NCBI RefSeq assembly: GCF_022637395.1
Contig: NZ_CP093337.1
Location: 728,001 to 792,000, forward strand
Reading direction: 5' to 3'
From: Shinella sp. H4-D48
GTDB lineage: Bacteria > Pseudomonadota > Alphaproteobacteria > Rhizobiales > Rhizobiaceae
DNA length: 64,000 nt
Part shown: positions 8,165-16,416 of the stretch, one piece after another
Numbering within the stretch: position 1 is the stretch's first letter
Layout of the letters: each line of letters begins with the position of its first letter
Program-made: the position numbers and the translations under genes
The notes under the pieces: model-generated
Databases searched by the model: none
Seen by the model: only the letters and a program-made list of their open reading frames with translations
What the model was told of the DNA's origin: nothing

Positions 8165-9196
8165 ATGGCTCTCGCCCGAAACAGGCGCAGCCAACGCACG
8201 GTGGATTACTGGCCGGGCTTTGTCGATGCCCTGTCGACGCTGCTGCTCGCCATCATGTTCCTGCTCACGGTTTTCGTGCTGGCTCAGTTCTTTCTCAGCC
8301 GCGAGATTTCCGGCAAAGACGACGTATTGAACCGTCTGACGAGCCAGATCAACGAACTGACACAGCTTTTGGCTCTGGAAAAGAGCGGCAAGCAGGACCT
8401 TGAGGATGCGCTGGCCAATCTCCAGGTTTCCCTGGCCCAGTCGGAACGTGACCGCACGCGCCTCCAGCAGTTGCTCGATAGCGGCGCCGGTGCCTCTGAT
8501 GCGGCCAGCGCGCGTGCGACCACGCTTGAAGGCGAGCTGGATGCGGAAAAGCAGGTGTCCGCCCGCGCGATGAGCCAGATCGAATTGCTCAACCAGCAGA
8601 TTGCTGCGCTGCGCAGCCAGATCGCCGCCGTCGAGGAGGCGTTGCAGGCGTCGGAAGCCAAGGACCAGTCCTCGCAGGCAAAGATTGCCGATCTCGGCCG
8701 TCGTCTCAACGTGGCGCTGGCGCAGCGCGTGCAGGAACTCAACCGCTATCGCTCGGACTTCTTCGGTCGCCTGCGGGAAATCCTGTCGGATCGCGAGAAC
8801 ATCCGAATCGTCGGCGACCGTTTCGTGTTCCAGTCGGAGGTGCTCTTCCCCTCCGGCGGCAGCGATCTCAACGAGGCCGGGCAGGCGGAGATGCGCAAGC
8901 TGGCTGCAGCCCTTCTCGATCTTGCGCGGGAAATCCCGCCGGAGATCAACTGGGTCCTGCGGGTTGACGGCCACACGGACAATGTGCCGCTTTCCGGTGC
9001 CGGACGATATCGCGACAACTGGGAACTGTCGTCCGCCCGTGCGACGTCGGTCGTGAAATTCCTCATCGCCAATGGCGTGCCGGCCAACCGCCTGGTGGCG
9101 GCGGGATTCGGCGAGTTCCAGCCGATTGCCGAAGGCGATGACACAAACGCGCGTTCCACCAACCGGCGCATCGAACTGAAGCTGACGGAAAAATAA
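8165..9196 (+). CDS. MotB-like protein with OmpA peptidoglycan-binding domain
   Basis: 343 residues: one membrane helix (18-43) with an Asp at its start (Asp21 in GFVDALSTLLLA), the expected proton-carrying residue. A long coiled coil follows (~50-195), then a C-terminal OmpA-like domain (215-343) with DGHTDN (268-273) and NRRIEL (333-338) for peptidoglycan binding. It starts 2 bp after the MotA-like gene behind GGGGGCG, so the pair is translationally linked. The design is a cell-wall-anchored stator unit. Flagellar MotB is unlikely because no other motor gene is near and the coiled coil is long. Confidence 0.88.
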   Translation: MALARNRRSQRTVDYWPGFVDALSTLLLAIMFLLTVFVLAQFFLSREISGKDDVLNRLTSQINELTQLLALEKSGKQDLEDALANLQVSLAQSERDRTRLQQLLDSGAGASDAASARATTLEGELDAEKQVSARAMSQIELLNQQIAALRSQIAAVEEALQASEAKDQSSQAKIADLGRRLNVALAQRVQELNRYRSDFFGRLREILSDRENIRIVGDRFVFQSEVLFPSGGSDLNEAGQAEMRKLAAALLDLAREIPPEINWVLRVDGHTDNVPLSGAGRYRDNWELSSARATSVVKFLIANGVPANRLVAAGFGEFQPIAEGDDTNARSTNRRIELKLTEK

Positions 9197-9197
9197 C

Positions 9198-9220
9198 GGC
9201 CGGGATTTTGTTTCCCGGCC
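9198..9220. terminator. Terminator-type hairpin between convergent genes
   Basis: Arms GGCCGGGA and TCCCGGCC with a T-rich loop lie between the MotB-like gene (plus) and the ABC exporter (minus), and could serve both strands. U tracts are weak on both sides. Confidence 0.5.
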
Positions 9221-9242
9221 TGTTGGCTCTACCGCCGCACCA

Positions 9243-11066
9243 TCAGCTGGCGGCGCGTGCTTCGCCCAGGAAGGCCTGGCCGCCGTGGTCGAATTGCAGC
9301 CGGGCGAGGCGGGCATACAGTCCGCCCTGCTGGATCAGCGACTGGTGTGTGCCTTCTTCCACCAGTCTGCCGCCATCCATCACGAGGATGCGGTCGGCCT
9401 TCAGCACGGTTGCAAGGCGATGCGCGATGACGATGGTGGTACGCTTGCCCATCTGTCCGTCGAGCGCGCGCTGCACGAGGGTTTCGCTTTCGGCATCGAG
9501 CGCCGAGGTGGCTTCGTCGAGCAGCAGGAGCGGCGCGTCCTTGAGGATGGCGCGGGCAATGGCGATGCGCTGGCGCTGGCCACCGGAGAGCGTCACGCCC
9601 CGTTCGCCGACCATGGTGTCATACCCCTTGTCGAGGCGCGCAATGAATTCCTCGGCCTGTGCGGCCCGGGCGGCGGCATGGATGGCGTCATCGCCGACAT
9701 CGGGCATGCCGAAGGCGATGTTGTCGCGGATCGACGCGGCAAAGATCGTGACATCCTGCGGCACAAGCGCCATGCGGCGGCGGATCTCCTCCGGATCTGC
9801 TGCACGCAGGTCCACGCCATCAAGCAGGACGGTGCCGGAATCGGGATCGTAGAAGCGTTCGACCAGCGACAGGATTGTGCTCTTGCCGGCGCCGGAGGGG
9901 CCGACGACCGCAACGGTTTCGCCTTGCTTCACGGCGAAGGAAAGGCCGTTCAGGCTGCGATAGCCGGGGCGGGCCGGGTAGGAAAAATGGACATCCCGGA
10001 AAGTGAGTTCGCCATGTGCGGGAACCGGCAGCGCGACCGGATTGGCGGGCGCTGTAATGGCCGGCGGTTCCTCGAGCAATTCGCTCAGGCGCTCAGCCGC
10101 ACCGGCGGCCTGCGAAAGTTCGCCCCAGACTTCCGAGAGCGCACCGAGGCTGCCGGCCGCGAAGACGGCATAAAGCAGAAACTGGCCGAGCGTGCCGGCC
10201 GAAAGCGTACCCGCCAGCACATCGCGTGCACCAAACCACAGCACGGCGACGACCGAACCGAAGATCATGGCAATGGCAAAGCCGGTCAGCAGCGAGCGGG
10301 CGCGGATGGCGCTGCGCGCGGCTTCGTAGGCGCTTTCCACCTCGCCGAAGAAGCGGGCGCGTGCCGAATTCTCGGCATTGAAGGCCTGGAGTGTGCGCGT
10401 CGCGCCGATCGCCTCGCCGGCATAGGCGGACGCGCTTGCAAGCGTATCCTGCGCCTCGCGCGAGCGGCGTCGCACCGAGCGACCGAAGGCCACGAGCGGA
10501 AAGACGATGACCGGGATGGCGGCAATGACAAGGCTCGACAGCTTCGGGCTGGTATAGACCATCATGGCGATGGCCCCGAAACAGAGGATGAGGTTGCGCA
10601 GCGCCACGGATGCGGTGGCGCCGACGGTGGATTTGATCTGCGTCGTATCGGCTGTCAGCCGTGAGACGATCTCGCCGGACTGGTTGACGTCGAAGAAGGC
10701 CGGGGAGAGCTTCGTTACATGGGCGAAGACGTCGCGGCGGAGGTCGGCGACGATGCGTTCGCCAAGCGTAATGACGAAGTAGTAGCGCAGGCTGCTGGCG
10801 AGCGCCAGCAAACCGGCCAGCACGAAGAGCATCGCGAAGTAGGTATTGATGAAGCCGGCATCGGCGCCAGAGAAGCCGTTGTCGATCATGCGGCGCACCG
10901 CGATCGGCAACACGAGTGTCGTGACGGCAGCCAGCACGAGGGCGACCAGCGCGCCACCGACAAGACCGCGATAACGGCCGATATAGGGAGCAAGCCTGCC
11001 CAGCGGACGAATGTTGCGACGCGCGGTTTTCTGTGCCGCGTTTGTCTCTCTGTCTGTGGACACCAT
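9243..11066 (-). CDS. ABC exporter, fused permease and ATPase (ABCB type)
   Basis: A 607-residue half-transporter. Six membrane helices span ~30-300, then a nucleotide-binding domain spans ~345-590 with Walker [10 protein letters not shown], signature LSGGQRQR, Walker [13 protein letters not shown] and switch His in VIAHRL. It works as a homodimer exporting a lipid, peptide or drug; the substrate is not readable. The start is ATG 11066 or the next codon, GTG, which has better spacing from GGGGG. A longer frame begins at 11147 but looks non-conserved. It stands alone between convergent MotB-like and divergent rpmE genes. Confidence 0.92.
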   Translation of the reverse strand: MVSTDRETNAAQKTARRNIRPLGRLAPYIGRYRGLVGGALVALVLAAVTTLVLPIAVRRMIDNGFSGADAGFINTYFAMLFVLAGLLALASSLRYYFVITLGERIVADLRRDVFAHVTKLSPAFFDVNQSGEIVSRLTADTTQIKSTVGATASVALRNLILCFGAIAMMVYTSPKLSSLVIAAIPVIVFPLVAFGRSVRRRSREAQDTLASASAYAGEAIGATRTLQAFNAENSARARFFGEVESAYEAARSAIRARSLLTGFAIAMIFGSVVAVLWFGARDVLAGTLSAGTLGQFLLYAVFAAGSLGALSEVWGELSQAAGAAERLSELLEEPPAITAPANPVALPVPAHGELTFRDVHFSYPARPGYRSLNGLSFAVKQGETVAVVGPSGAGKSTILSLVERFYDPDSGTVLLDGVDLRAADPEEIRRRMALVPQDVTIFAASIRDNIAFGMPDVGDDAIHAAARAAQAEEFIARLDKGYDTMVGERGVTLSGGQRQRIAIARAILKDAPLLLLDEATSALDAESETLVQRALDGQMGKRTTIVIAHRLATVLKADRILVMDGGRLVEEGTHQSLIQQGGLYARLARLQFDHGGQAFLGEARAAS

Positions 11067-11256
11067 ACCCCCGTTTCCAGTGCCTGGCGGCACGAATTCT
11101 CTTTCGGCTCTTGTTATCCAGACGGCCTTCATGTATAGGCTCGCCATCGAATTGGGAAGCCGTAGGTCTAGCCGACTGCGGCTTCATTTACGTCTTTGGC
11201 TCCGCTGCCGCAATGCGTTGCGACAAATGGCCCCCGGAACAAGCAGGAAGAGTGTC

Positions 11257-11478
11257 ATGAAGGCTGATATCCATCCCGACTACCACGTCATCAAGGTCGT
11301 CATGACCGATGGCACCGAGTACGAAACCCGCTCGACCTGGGGTTCGGAAGGTGCCACGATGAACCTCGAAATCGACCCGAAGTCGCACCCGGCCTGGACC
11401 GGCGGCAACCAGCAGATGCTGGACCGCGGCGGCCGCGTTTCCAAGTTCAAGAAGCGTTTCGAAGGCCTCGGCCTCTAA
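11257..11478 (+). CDS. rpmE: 50S ribosomal protein L31
   Basis: A 73-residue protein beginning [20 protein letters not shown] and ending [16 protein letters not shown], the alphaproteobacterial L31 form. It has no Cys, so it is a zinc-free type, like the L36 at 418-543. The start is set by AGGAAGAG 6 bp upstream of ATG 11257. A strong terminator follows at 11504-11528. Confidence 0.96.
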   Translation: MKADIHPDYHVIKVVMTDGTEYETRSTWGSEGATMNLEIDPKSHPAWTGGNQQMLDRGGRVSKFKKRFEGLGL

Positions 11479-11503
11479 TCACCGCTTCCAAAGAATTGCA
11501 AAA

Positions 11504-11528
11504 ACCCGGCTTCGGCCGGGTTTTTTTT
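11504..11528 (+). terminator. Rho-independent terminator of rpmE
   Basis: ACCCGGC-TTCG-GCCGGGT stem-loop followed by eight T. The same hairpin recurs inverted at 11679-11701. Confidence 0.9.
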
Positions 11529-11678
11529 GTTGCCTGTATTTGGTGGGTTGCCCGTCTACCTGCGGGCGCCCTTCTCTCGGTCAAGGTTTGAGGAAAGCGG
11601 CGAGCCTATCGTTCCTCGCCACTTGTAAGGCGAGGATGCCCGCTGTCAGGTGAGGGGTAGTACAGAACTGCGGGCAAC

Positions 11679-11701
11679 AAAAAACCCGGCCGAAGCCGGG
11701 T
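11679..11701 (-). terminator. Rho-independent terminator of rcdA
   Basis: On the minus strand this reads ACCCGGC-TTCG-GCCGGGT followed by a T run, 25 bp after the rcdA stop. It is an inverted near-copy of the rpmE terminator. Confidence 0.88.
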
Positions 11702-11725
11702 GTTCTACATCTGCCTGCGCCGTCT

Positions 11726-12244
11726 TCAGCTATTGCCGAAGGCGGTCTGCAGCAGGCTGAGCTGGGCCTGGACGCTGTTCTGGTTATCCGGCTGAAAGGC
11801 CTGGACATCCTGCGGGCGGTATATTTCGCGGTCGAGCAGGGCGATACGGTTCTGCAGGCGAAGCGAGCGCTCGATCAGGTCGCGGAAGGCTTCCGGCAGG
11901 TCGTTCCAGCCAGGGGCGGTCTTGTCGACATTGAAGCTGTCGAGGCGGACCTTGCTCTTTTCCGACAGGACCTGGTCGCGGCTCATCTCGCCATTGTTGA
12001 CGGCGCGCTGAAGCAGCAGCCAGGATGCCATCTGCATCAGGCGGGTGGTGAGGCGCATCGATTCAGCTGCATACAGCACGGATGCCATGCGCGGCAGGAC
12101 CTTCGAGGCCTGGCGACCGACACCGTCCAGATAACTCGCAGTTTCCTCGACGAGACCCATGCCCTCGGCATAGATGGACTTGAATTGTGCGGACGACGCC
12201 ACATGGCCAGCGAAGCTGACGGTATTCAATCCTCTTTCGGACAT
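11726..12244 (-). CDS. rcdA: Regulator of CtrA degradation (DUF1465)
   Basis: A 172-residue helical protein of the DUF1465/RcdA family. The diagnostic stretch is GMGLVEETASYLDGVGRQ followed by ESMRLTTRLMQMASWLLLQR. In Caulobacter RcdA is an adaptor that, with CpdR and PopA, delivers CtrA to ClpXP. The start ATG 12244 follows AGGGAAAG; an in-frame ATG at 12319 lacks a good ribosome site. An exact CtrA box lies about 120 bp upstream (12363-12377), so CtrA probably regulates its own degradation factor. Other circuit members (chpT, ctrA, sciP) are in this window at 60-64 kb. Confidence 0.92.
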   Translation of the reverse strand: MSERGLNTVSFAGHVASSAQFKSIYAEGMGLVEETASYLDGVGRQASKVLPRMASVLYAAESMRLTTRLMQMASWLLLQRAVNNGEMSRDQVLSEKSKVRLDSFNVDKTAPGWNDLPEAFRDLIERSLRLQNRIALLDREIYRPQDVQAFQPDNQNSVQAQLSLLQTAFGNS

Positions 12245-12362
12245 GGTTCTTTCCCTGTTGAACGCATCACTTGCAGGTAACGGCAGGTCGGACGCTGGTG
12301 TTCCAGCTCTTCGTTCCATGGCGTGAGGATGATCTCTTAGCCTAATTCGCGCAAGGGTATTC

Positions 12363-12377
12363 TTAAGAAAGGGTTAA
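12363..12377. promoter_or_regulatory. CtrA binding box (TTAA-N7-TTAA), rcdA promoter
   Basis: Sequence TTAAGAAAGGGTTAA, an exact match to the CtrA full-site consensus TTAA-N7-TTAA, 119 bp upstream of the rcdA start codon. Confidence 0.75.
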
Positions 12378-12422
12378 TCTCCACAATTGTTTCCGGACAC
12401 TTTGCGGCGGCTTTGCGGCAAA

Positions 12423-12450
12423 CAAAAAAAGAGCCGCGAAAAGCGGCTCT
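12423..12450 (-). terminator. Rho-independent terminator of MFS-DUF1192 unit
   Basis: On the minus strand AGAGCCGC-TTTTC-GCGGCTC is followed by TTTTTTT. It lies ~170 bp past the DUF1192 stop and before the rcdA promoter. Confidence 0.85.
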
Positions 12451-12618
12451 CAAGGTAAAACAGGGAGAAAATCAGACCGATTCGCCAAGCGGTGAAAATG
12501 TCTGAACCCGGAAGGACCGGATGTGCAAGTAATAGGCTGTAAGGCTTAATGGCCGGTTAACTTTGTTGCAGCTTTGCCGATAACTGTGCCTTTTCGGCCA
12601 GGGTGCGACAATTGGTGC

Positions 12619-12807
12619 CTAGCGAAACAGGTTTTCGGCCGCCGAACGGCTGGCATCTTTCTTCTGCCGCTCCGCTTCCAGCCGCGCGATTTCCTGTTTC
12701 AGCAGGTCGATTCGCGCTGTCAGCTCATCCGCGGACAGCAGCGACAGGTCGCTGCCGATCTCATGCGCAATTTTCTTCTTGGGCCGATCGTCGTCGAAGA
12801 GGCTCAT
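12619..12807 (-). CDS. DUF1192 family small protein
   Basis: A 62-residue protein, MSLFDDDRPKKKIAHEIGSD at the start, then a helix (LSADELTARIDLLKQEIARL). This is the DUF1192 pattern: DD(D)RPxKK, then LSxxEL-RI-L--EI-RLE. Function is unknown; the family is small and alphaproteobacterial. Its ATG overlaps the TGA of the MFS gene by four bases, so the two are translationally coupled. Confidence 0.85.
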   Translation of the reverse strand: MSLFDDDRPKKKIAHEIGSDLSLLSADELTARIDLLKQEIARLEAERQKKDASRSAAENLFR

Positions 12808-14084
12808 GCGGTCTGCTCCTCCTGTGGTACGTCGGCGCCGGCCTGCACCTGGGGCAGGGCGCGCGGCGACAGCTGAAGGCTTTCCGGCGTGGTCATCGTA
12901 CCGGGGTTGATGGTGGTGTAGGAATCGCGCATTTCAGCCGGTACGGCGGCGCGACGCCGGCTGCGCAGGATCGCGTAGGCGGTGATCAGGATATGGGCGC
13001 AGCATGTGACGGCGAAGAGGGCATAGGGGCCAACGGCCGACATGATCGGGCCGCCGATCGTCGGTCCGATGATCGTGCCAACGCCGTATAGCAAGAGCAG
13101 GCCGCCGGACACCTTCACGAAATCCTCGGGGCTGGCGAAGTCGTTGGCATGCGAGACGGCGATGGGATAGAGCGCGTTTGCCATGGCGCCATAAAGTGCC
13201 GTCAGCACGAGCAGGAGAGTCACCGACGCCGGCTGGAAGACGAAGAGTGCGAAACCTGCCCCGGCGGCAATGGCTGACAGAATGGCAAGGACGATCCGCC
13301 GGTCGACGCGATCGGAAATGCGGCCGGCTGGCAGCTGCATGACAGCGCCGGCGAAGATGGCCACGCTCATCATGATGGCGATGGTGCTGGATGTCAGGCC
13401 GGCATTGGCGCCAAAGACCGCGCCGAGCGTGCCGAAGGCGCCATTGGCGATGCCGATCAGCACGATGCCGACGCAGGCGATGGGCGAGGTGCGGTAAAGG
13501 GCGGGAATGTCGAGCTTGACCTGCTTCAGCGGCTGTGGCGATGCGGCGGTGGAAAGCGTCGTCGGCAGCATGGCCAGGCAATAGAGGATGCCGGCGAACA
13601 TGAAGAGCATCGGCGTGGTGACATCGCCGAGCGCGACCGTCATCTGGCCGCCGACGGTGCCGACCAGGGTGATGGCGATGTAGAGGGAGAAGATGAGGCC
13701 GCGGCTTTCGTTCGTGGCGCGCTCGTTCAGCCAGCTCTCGATGATCATCGACGTCCCGGCAATCGAGAAGCCGGTTACAGCGCGCAGCGCGATCCACCAG
13801 ACGGGATCGACGAGCATGCCGGTCAACAGCGCGATGATGGCGATGAGCGATGCAAAGCCCGAAAAGGCGCGCACATGCCCGATGCGTTTCACCACCGTCG
13901 GCGCCAGCAGGCAGCCCAGAACGAATCCCGATGCCCATGACGTACCGAGAAGGCCGAGCATGGTCGTCTCATATCCCTCGAAGGCGCCGCGCATCGGCAG
14001 GAGCAGGCCGTGCAGGCCGTTACCGAGGAAGAGGAACAGGGTGCCCATCAGAAGCGAGAAGACGGATATGAGGTTTTTTCGCAT
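12804..14084 (-). CDS. MFS transporter (YcaD-like)
   Basis: A 426-residue major facilitator with 12 predicted helices in two halves (first half ~5-195, second ~215-395). The N-terminus MRKNLISVFSLLMGTLFLFL enters the membrane directly. The segment RAVTGFSIAGTSMIIESWLN resembles the YcaD/YfkF group of MFS proteins. Substrate is unknown. The short cytoplasmic C-tail is polar. It overlaps DUF1192 at its 3' end and is divergent from the small membrane protein gene at 14236. Confidence 0.9.
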   Translation of the reverse strand: MRKNLISVFSLLMGTLFLFLGNGLHGLLLPMRGAFEGYETTMLGLLGTSWASGFVLGCLLAPTVVKRIGHVRAFSGFASLIAIIALLTGMLVDPVWWIALRAVTGFSIAGTSMIIESWLNERATNESRGLIFSLYIAITLVGTVGGQMTVALGDVTTPMLFMFAGILYCLAMLPTTLSTAASPQPLKQVKLDIPALYRTSPIACVGIVLIGIANGAFGTLGAVFGANAGLTSSTIAIMMSVAIFAGAVMQLPAGRISDRVDRRIVLAILSAIAAGAGFALFVFQPASVTLLLVLTALYGAMANALYPIAVSHANDFASPEDFVKVSGGLLLLYGVGTIIGPTIGGPIMSAVGPYALFAVTCCAHILITAYAILRSRRRAAVPAEMRDSYTTINPGTMTTPESLQLSPRALPQVQAGADVPQEEQTA

Positions 14085-14235
14085 GAGCTCTTCACAAATT
14101 CATCGATAGCAAAGCAATAGCGCACCTGTTGCTGATTGCCAGATGCAAAGACGGCGGCGGGGCGGTTTTGACCCTACGGGCTGATCGCTTGGAAAAGTGT
14201 CTGAGGTGTGACAGGAAGAGACAAGAAAGGCCGCC

Positions 14236-14391
14236 ATGTCGAAAATCCTGCCAGCACTTCTCCTTGCCGTCATGCTGCTTCATATCATCCGGCCGCTCGG
14301 CCTGCCGGGCCTGCGGCGGCGCGCCGATTTCTGGAAGATCGCGGTGGGCGCCATCGCCCTGATGATGCTGACGGTTGTCATCCGCCCCTGA
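14236..14391 (+). CDS. Small two-helix membrane protein
   Basis: A 51-residue reading frame: ATG 14236, preceded by GAAAGG at 8 bp. Two hydrophobic segments (ILPALLLAVMLLHII, residues 4-18, and IAVGAIALMMLTVVI, residues 35-49) are separated by a basic turn (GLRRRADFWK). The fold suggests a small inner-membrane protein. I do not recognise a family. The balanced codon use and clean ribosome site argue that it is real. Confidence 0.6.
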   Translation: MSKILPALLLAVMLLHIIRPLGLPGLRRRADFWKIAVGAIALMMLTVVIRP

Positions 14392-14396
14392 AACGC

Positions 14397-14420
14397 AAAA
14401 GGGCCACCCGAAGGTGGCCC
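14397..14420 (-). terminator. Terminator of the tkt-gap-pgk unit
   Basis: GGGCCACC-TTCG-GGTGGCCC on the minus strand, followed by TTTT. It lies ~55 bp after the 24-residue ORF and ~205 bp after pgk. Confidence 0.75.
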
Positions 14421-14475
14421 CCATGAGGTTTGGTCCCGTGCGGACCCGAGCCTTACGGCTCGAAGGAAGGTGGGA

Positions 14476-14550
14476 TCAGAACGAGGGCTGCCTCGTTTCG
14501 TTCACCACAATTCCCATGCCCGAAGCCAAGACCGAAATCTCATTAGACAT
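14476..14550 (-). CDS. Candidate 24-residue protein downstream of pgk
   Basis: ATG 14550 is preceded by GGAAGGTG at 5 bp, as good a Shine-Dalgarno as any in the window. The frame encodes 24 residues: MSNEISVLASGMGIVVNETR, then QPSF. It lies 75 bp past the pgk stop and before the terminator at 14397-14420, so it would be the last cistron of the glycolytic transcript. No family is recognised. It could be a real small protein or a chance frame. Confidence 0.45.
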   Translation of the reverse strand: MSNEISVLASGMGIVVNETRQPSF

Positions 14551-14625
14551 TGGATCACCTTCCTTTCTGTTCGTTGACGATAACAGCAATGTAGGTGATC
14601 CCACGCGGTACACAAGCCCTTCGCG

Positions 14626-15825
14626 TTATTTCTGCTGGTTGAGCACGTCGACGCCCGGAAGCGGCTTGCCTTCCATCCACTCCAGGAACGCTCCGCCAGC
14701 CGTCGAGACATAGGTGAAGTCGTCTGCCACGCCGGCATGGTTGAGGGCAGCCACGGTATCGCCGCCTCCGGCGACGGAAACGAGTTTGCCGTCCTTGGTG
14801 CACGCGGCGGCATGCTTGGCGGCTGCCACCGTGGCGGCGTCGAAGGGGGCGATCTCGAAGGCGCCGAGCGGACCGTTCCAGACCAGCGTCGAGGCGCGCG
14901 AAATCCAGGCATTGACGGCGTCGATGGTCTTCGGGCCGACATCGAGCATCATTGCGTCGGACGGGATCGCGCTGACGGCAACGACCTCGTTTTCGGCATT
15001 CGCCTTGAATTCGCGGGCAACGACGCCGTCTTCCGGCAGCACGATCGCGCAACCGGCGCCTGCGGCTTCGATCATGATCTGCTTGGCAGTGTCGGCGAGG
15101 TCGTGCTCGCAGAGCGACTTGCCGACATTCGTGCCGCGGGCGGCGAGGAAGGTATTCGCCATGCCGCCGCCGATGACCAGTGCATCGACCTTCTTCACGA
15201 GGTTCATGAGCAGGTCGATCTTGGTGGAAACCTTCGCGCCGCCGACGATGGCGACGACGGGCCGGTTCGGATTGCCGAGACCCTTCTCGAGGGCTTCCAG
15301 TTCGGCCTGCATGGTGCGACCGGCATAGGCGGGTAGGAGATGAGCCAAGCCTTCGGTCGAGGAATGGGCGCGATGCGCGGCCGAGAAGGCGTCGTTGACG
15401 TAGATATCGCCATTGGCGGCGACGGCTGCTGTGAAGTCCGCGTTGTTCTTCTCTTCGCCCTTGTGGAAGCGGGTGTTCTCCAGAAGCAGGATGCCGCCGT
15501 TGCCGAGTTCTGCGATGGCGGATGCCGCGGCATCGCCGACGCAGTCGGATGCGAAGGCGACGGTCGTGCCGAGAACCTCGTTCACCGCCGGCAGGATCTG
15601 GTTGAGCGACATGTCGGCGACGACCTCGCCCTTCGGTCGGCCGAAATGTGCCAGCAGGATTACCTTGGCGCCTTTCTTCGACAGTTCGAGGATGGTGGGC
15701 GCGACACGTTCGATGCGGGTCGCATCGGTGACCTTGCCGTCCTTGACCGGCACGTTGAGATCGACGCGGACGAGCACGCGCTTGCCAGCGATGTCGGTGA
15801 GGTTGTCGAGGGTCTTGAAGGTCAT
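14626..15825 (-). CDS. pgk: Phosphoglycerate kinase
   Basis: A 399-residue enzyme transferring phosphate from 1,3-bisphosphoglycerate to ADP. The N-terminus carries [18 protein letters not shown] (substrate binding), then [12 protein letters not shown]. The C-terminal nucleotide domain has [14 protein letters not shown] and [12 protein letters not shown]. Length is normal for bacterial Pgk. It is the last known enzyme in the tkt-gap-glycolipid-binding-pgk cluster, all on the minus strand. Confidence 0.98.
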   Translation of the reverse strand: MTFKTLDNLTDIAGKRVLVRVDLNVPVKDGKVTDATRIERVAPTILELSKKGAKVILLAHFGRPKGEVVADMSLNQILPAVNEVLGTTVAFASDCVGDAAASAIAELGNGGILLLENTRFHKGEEKNNADFTAAVAANGDIYVNDAFSAAHRAHSSTEGLAHLLPAYAGRTMQAELEALEKGLGNPNRPVVAIVGGAKVSTKIDLLMNLVKKVDALVIGGGMANTFLAARGTNVGKSLCEHDLADTAKQIMIEAAGAGCAIVLPEDGVVAREFKANAENEVVAVSAIPSDAMMLDVGPKTIDAVNAWISRASTLVWNGPLGAFEIAPFDAATVAAAKHAAACTKDGKLVSVAGGGDTVAALNHAGVADDFTYVSTAGGAFLEWMEGKPLPGVDVLNQQK

Positions 15826-15838
15826 GGGAGGGCTCCCG

Positions 15839-16405
15839 TCAGAGTCTTGCGAATAGGGTGGGATAGTCGGTCACGAAGCCGTCTGCATCGACAGGCAATT
15901 CCGCTTGGAAGGTCCGGTCAGCGGCCTGGTAGAGGTAGCGTCGCGCCGGGTCGAGGCATGTGTAGTTCTGCCCGTCCGGAAACGGCGAAAACGTATCGAA
16001 TGGCACATAGACCATTTTCAACCGCACCGTTCCGGCTTCGGGGGCAAGCCCCAGCCGGCGGATCGGCAGGGTGTTGGTGAAGGGCGTTCCCGCCAGATCG
16101 ATATCGATGCAGCCGTCGAAGGCCGCAAGCGGTTTGCCGCTGTGGCTGCGCCACTGACCTTCGCCGTTCGATGTCATCGCCACGCCACGGCCATCCGTCT
16201 CTTCCACGCGGAAGGAGCGGACGCACCAATTCGAATCGAGATCGATACGGTAGTGGACGCCAAAGGGACGTCCGTCGCTGTCTTCGCCGACAACCGTACT
16301 TTCGGCGCGGATTCCGCCTTCGATGGCACGCACGGTAAGGTGTTCCAGCCCCTCGCCCTTCAACGGACGCCAGCGGGCCGTCTTGAAGGTGAGGGGCGGA
16401 AACAT
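15839..16405 (-). CDS. Putative glycolipid-binding family protein
   Basis: A 188-residue soluble protein beginning [20 protein letters not shown]. The pattern [35 protein letters not shown] and [20 protein letters not shown] is that of the putative glycolipid-binding (PA1994-type) family, a beta-rich fold resembling LolA/LolB-like binding proteins. The start at 16405 follows AAGGACG. It has no signal peptide, so its location is probably cytoplasmic. It sits between gap and pgk with 11 and 13 bp gaps and must share their transcript, although no metabolic link is known. Confidence 0.82.
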   Translation of the reverse strand: MFPPLTFKTARWRPLKGEGLEHLTVRAIEGGIRAESTVVGEDSDGRPFGVHYRIDLDSNWCVRSFRVEETDGRGVAMTSNGEGQWRSHSGKPLAAFDGCIDIDLAGTPFTNTLPIRRLGLAPEAGTVRLKMVYVPFDTFSPFPDGQNYTCLDPARRYLYQAADRTFQAELPVDADGFVTDYPTLFARL

Positions 16406-16416
16406 GATGGGCGTCC

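Larger units (their letters stand above)
12245..12618. other. Intergenic region upstream of rcdA
   Basis: 374 bp. It holds the rcdA leader, a perfect CtrA box (12363-12377), the terminator of the MFS-DUF1192 unit (12423-12450), and otherwise nothing that I can recognise. Confidence 0.7.

Noticed and set aside
7107-9196. Zorya phage defence system
   Set aside because: Only the ZorA/ZorB-like parts are present; no helicase or nuclease partner lies within several kb, so it is reported as a motor pair only.
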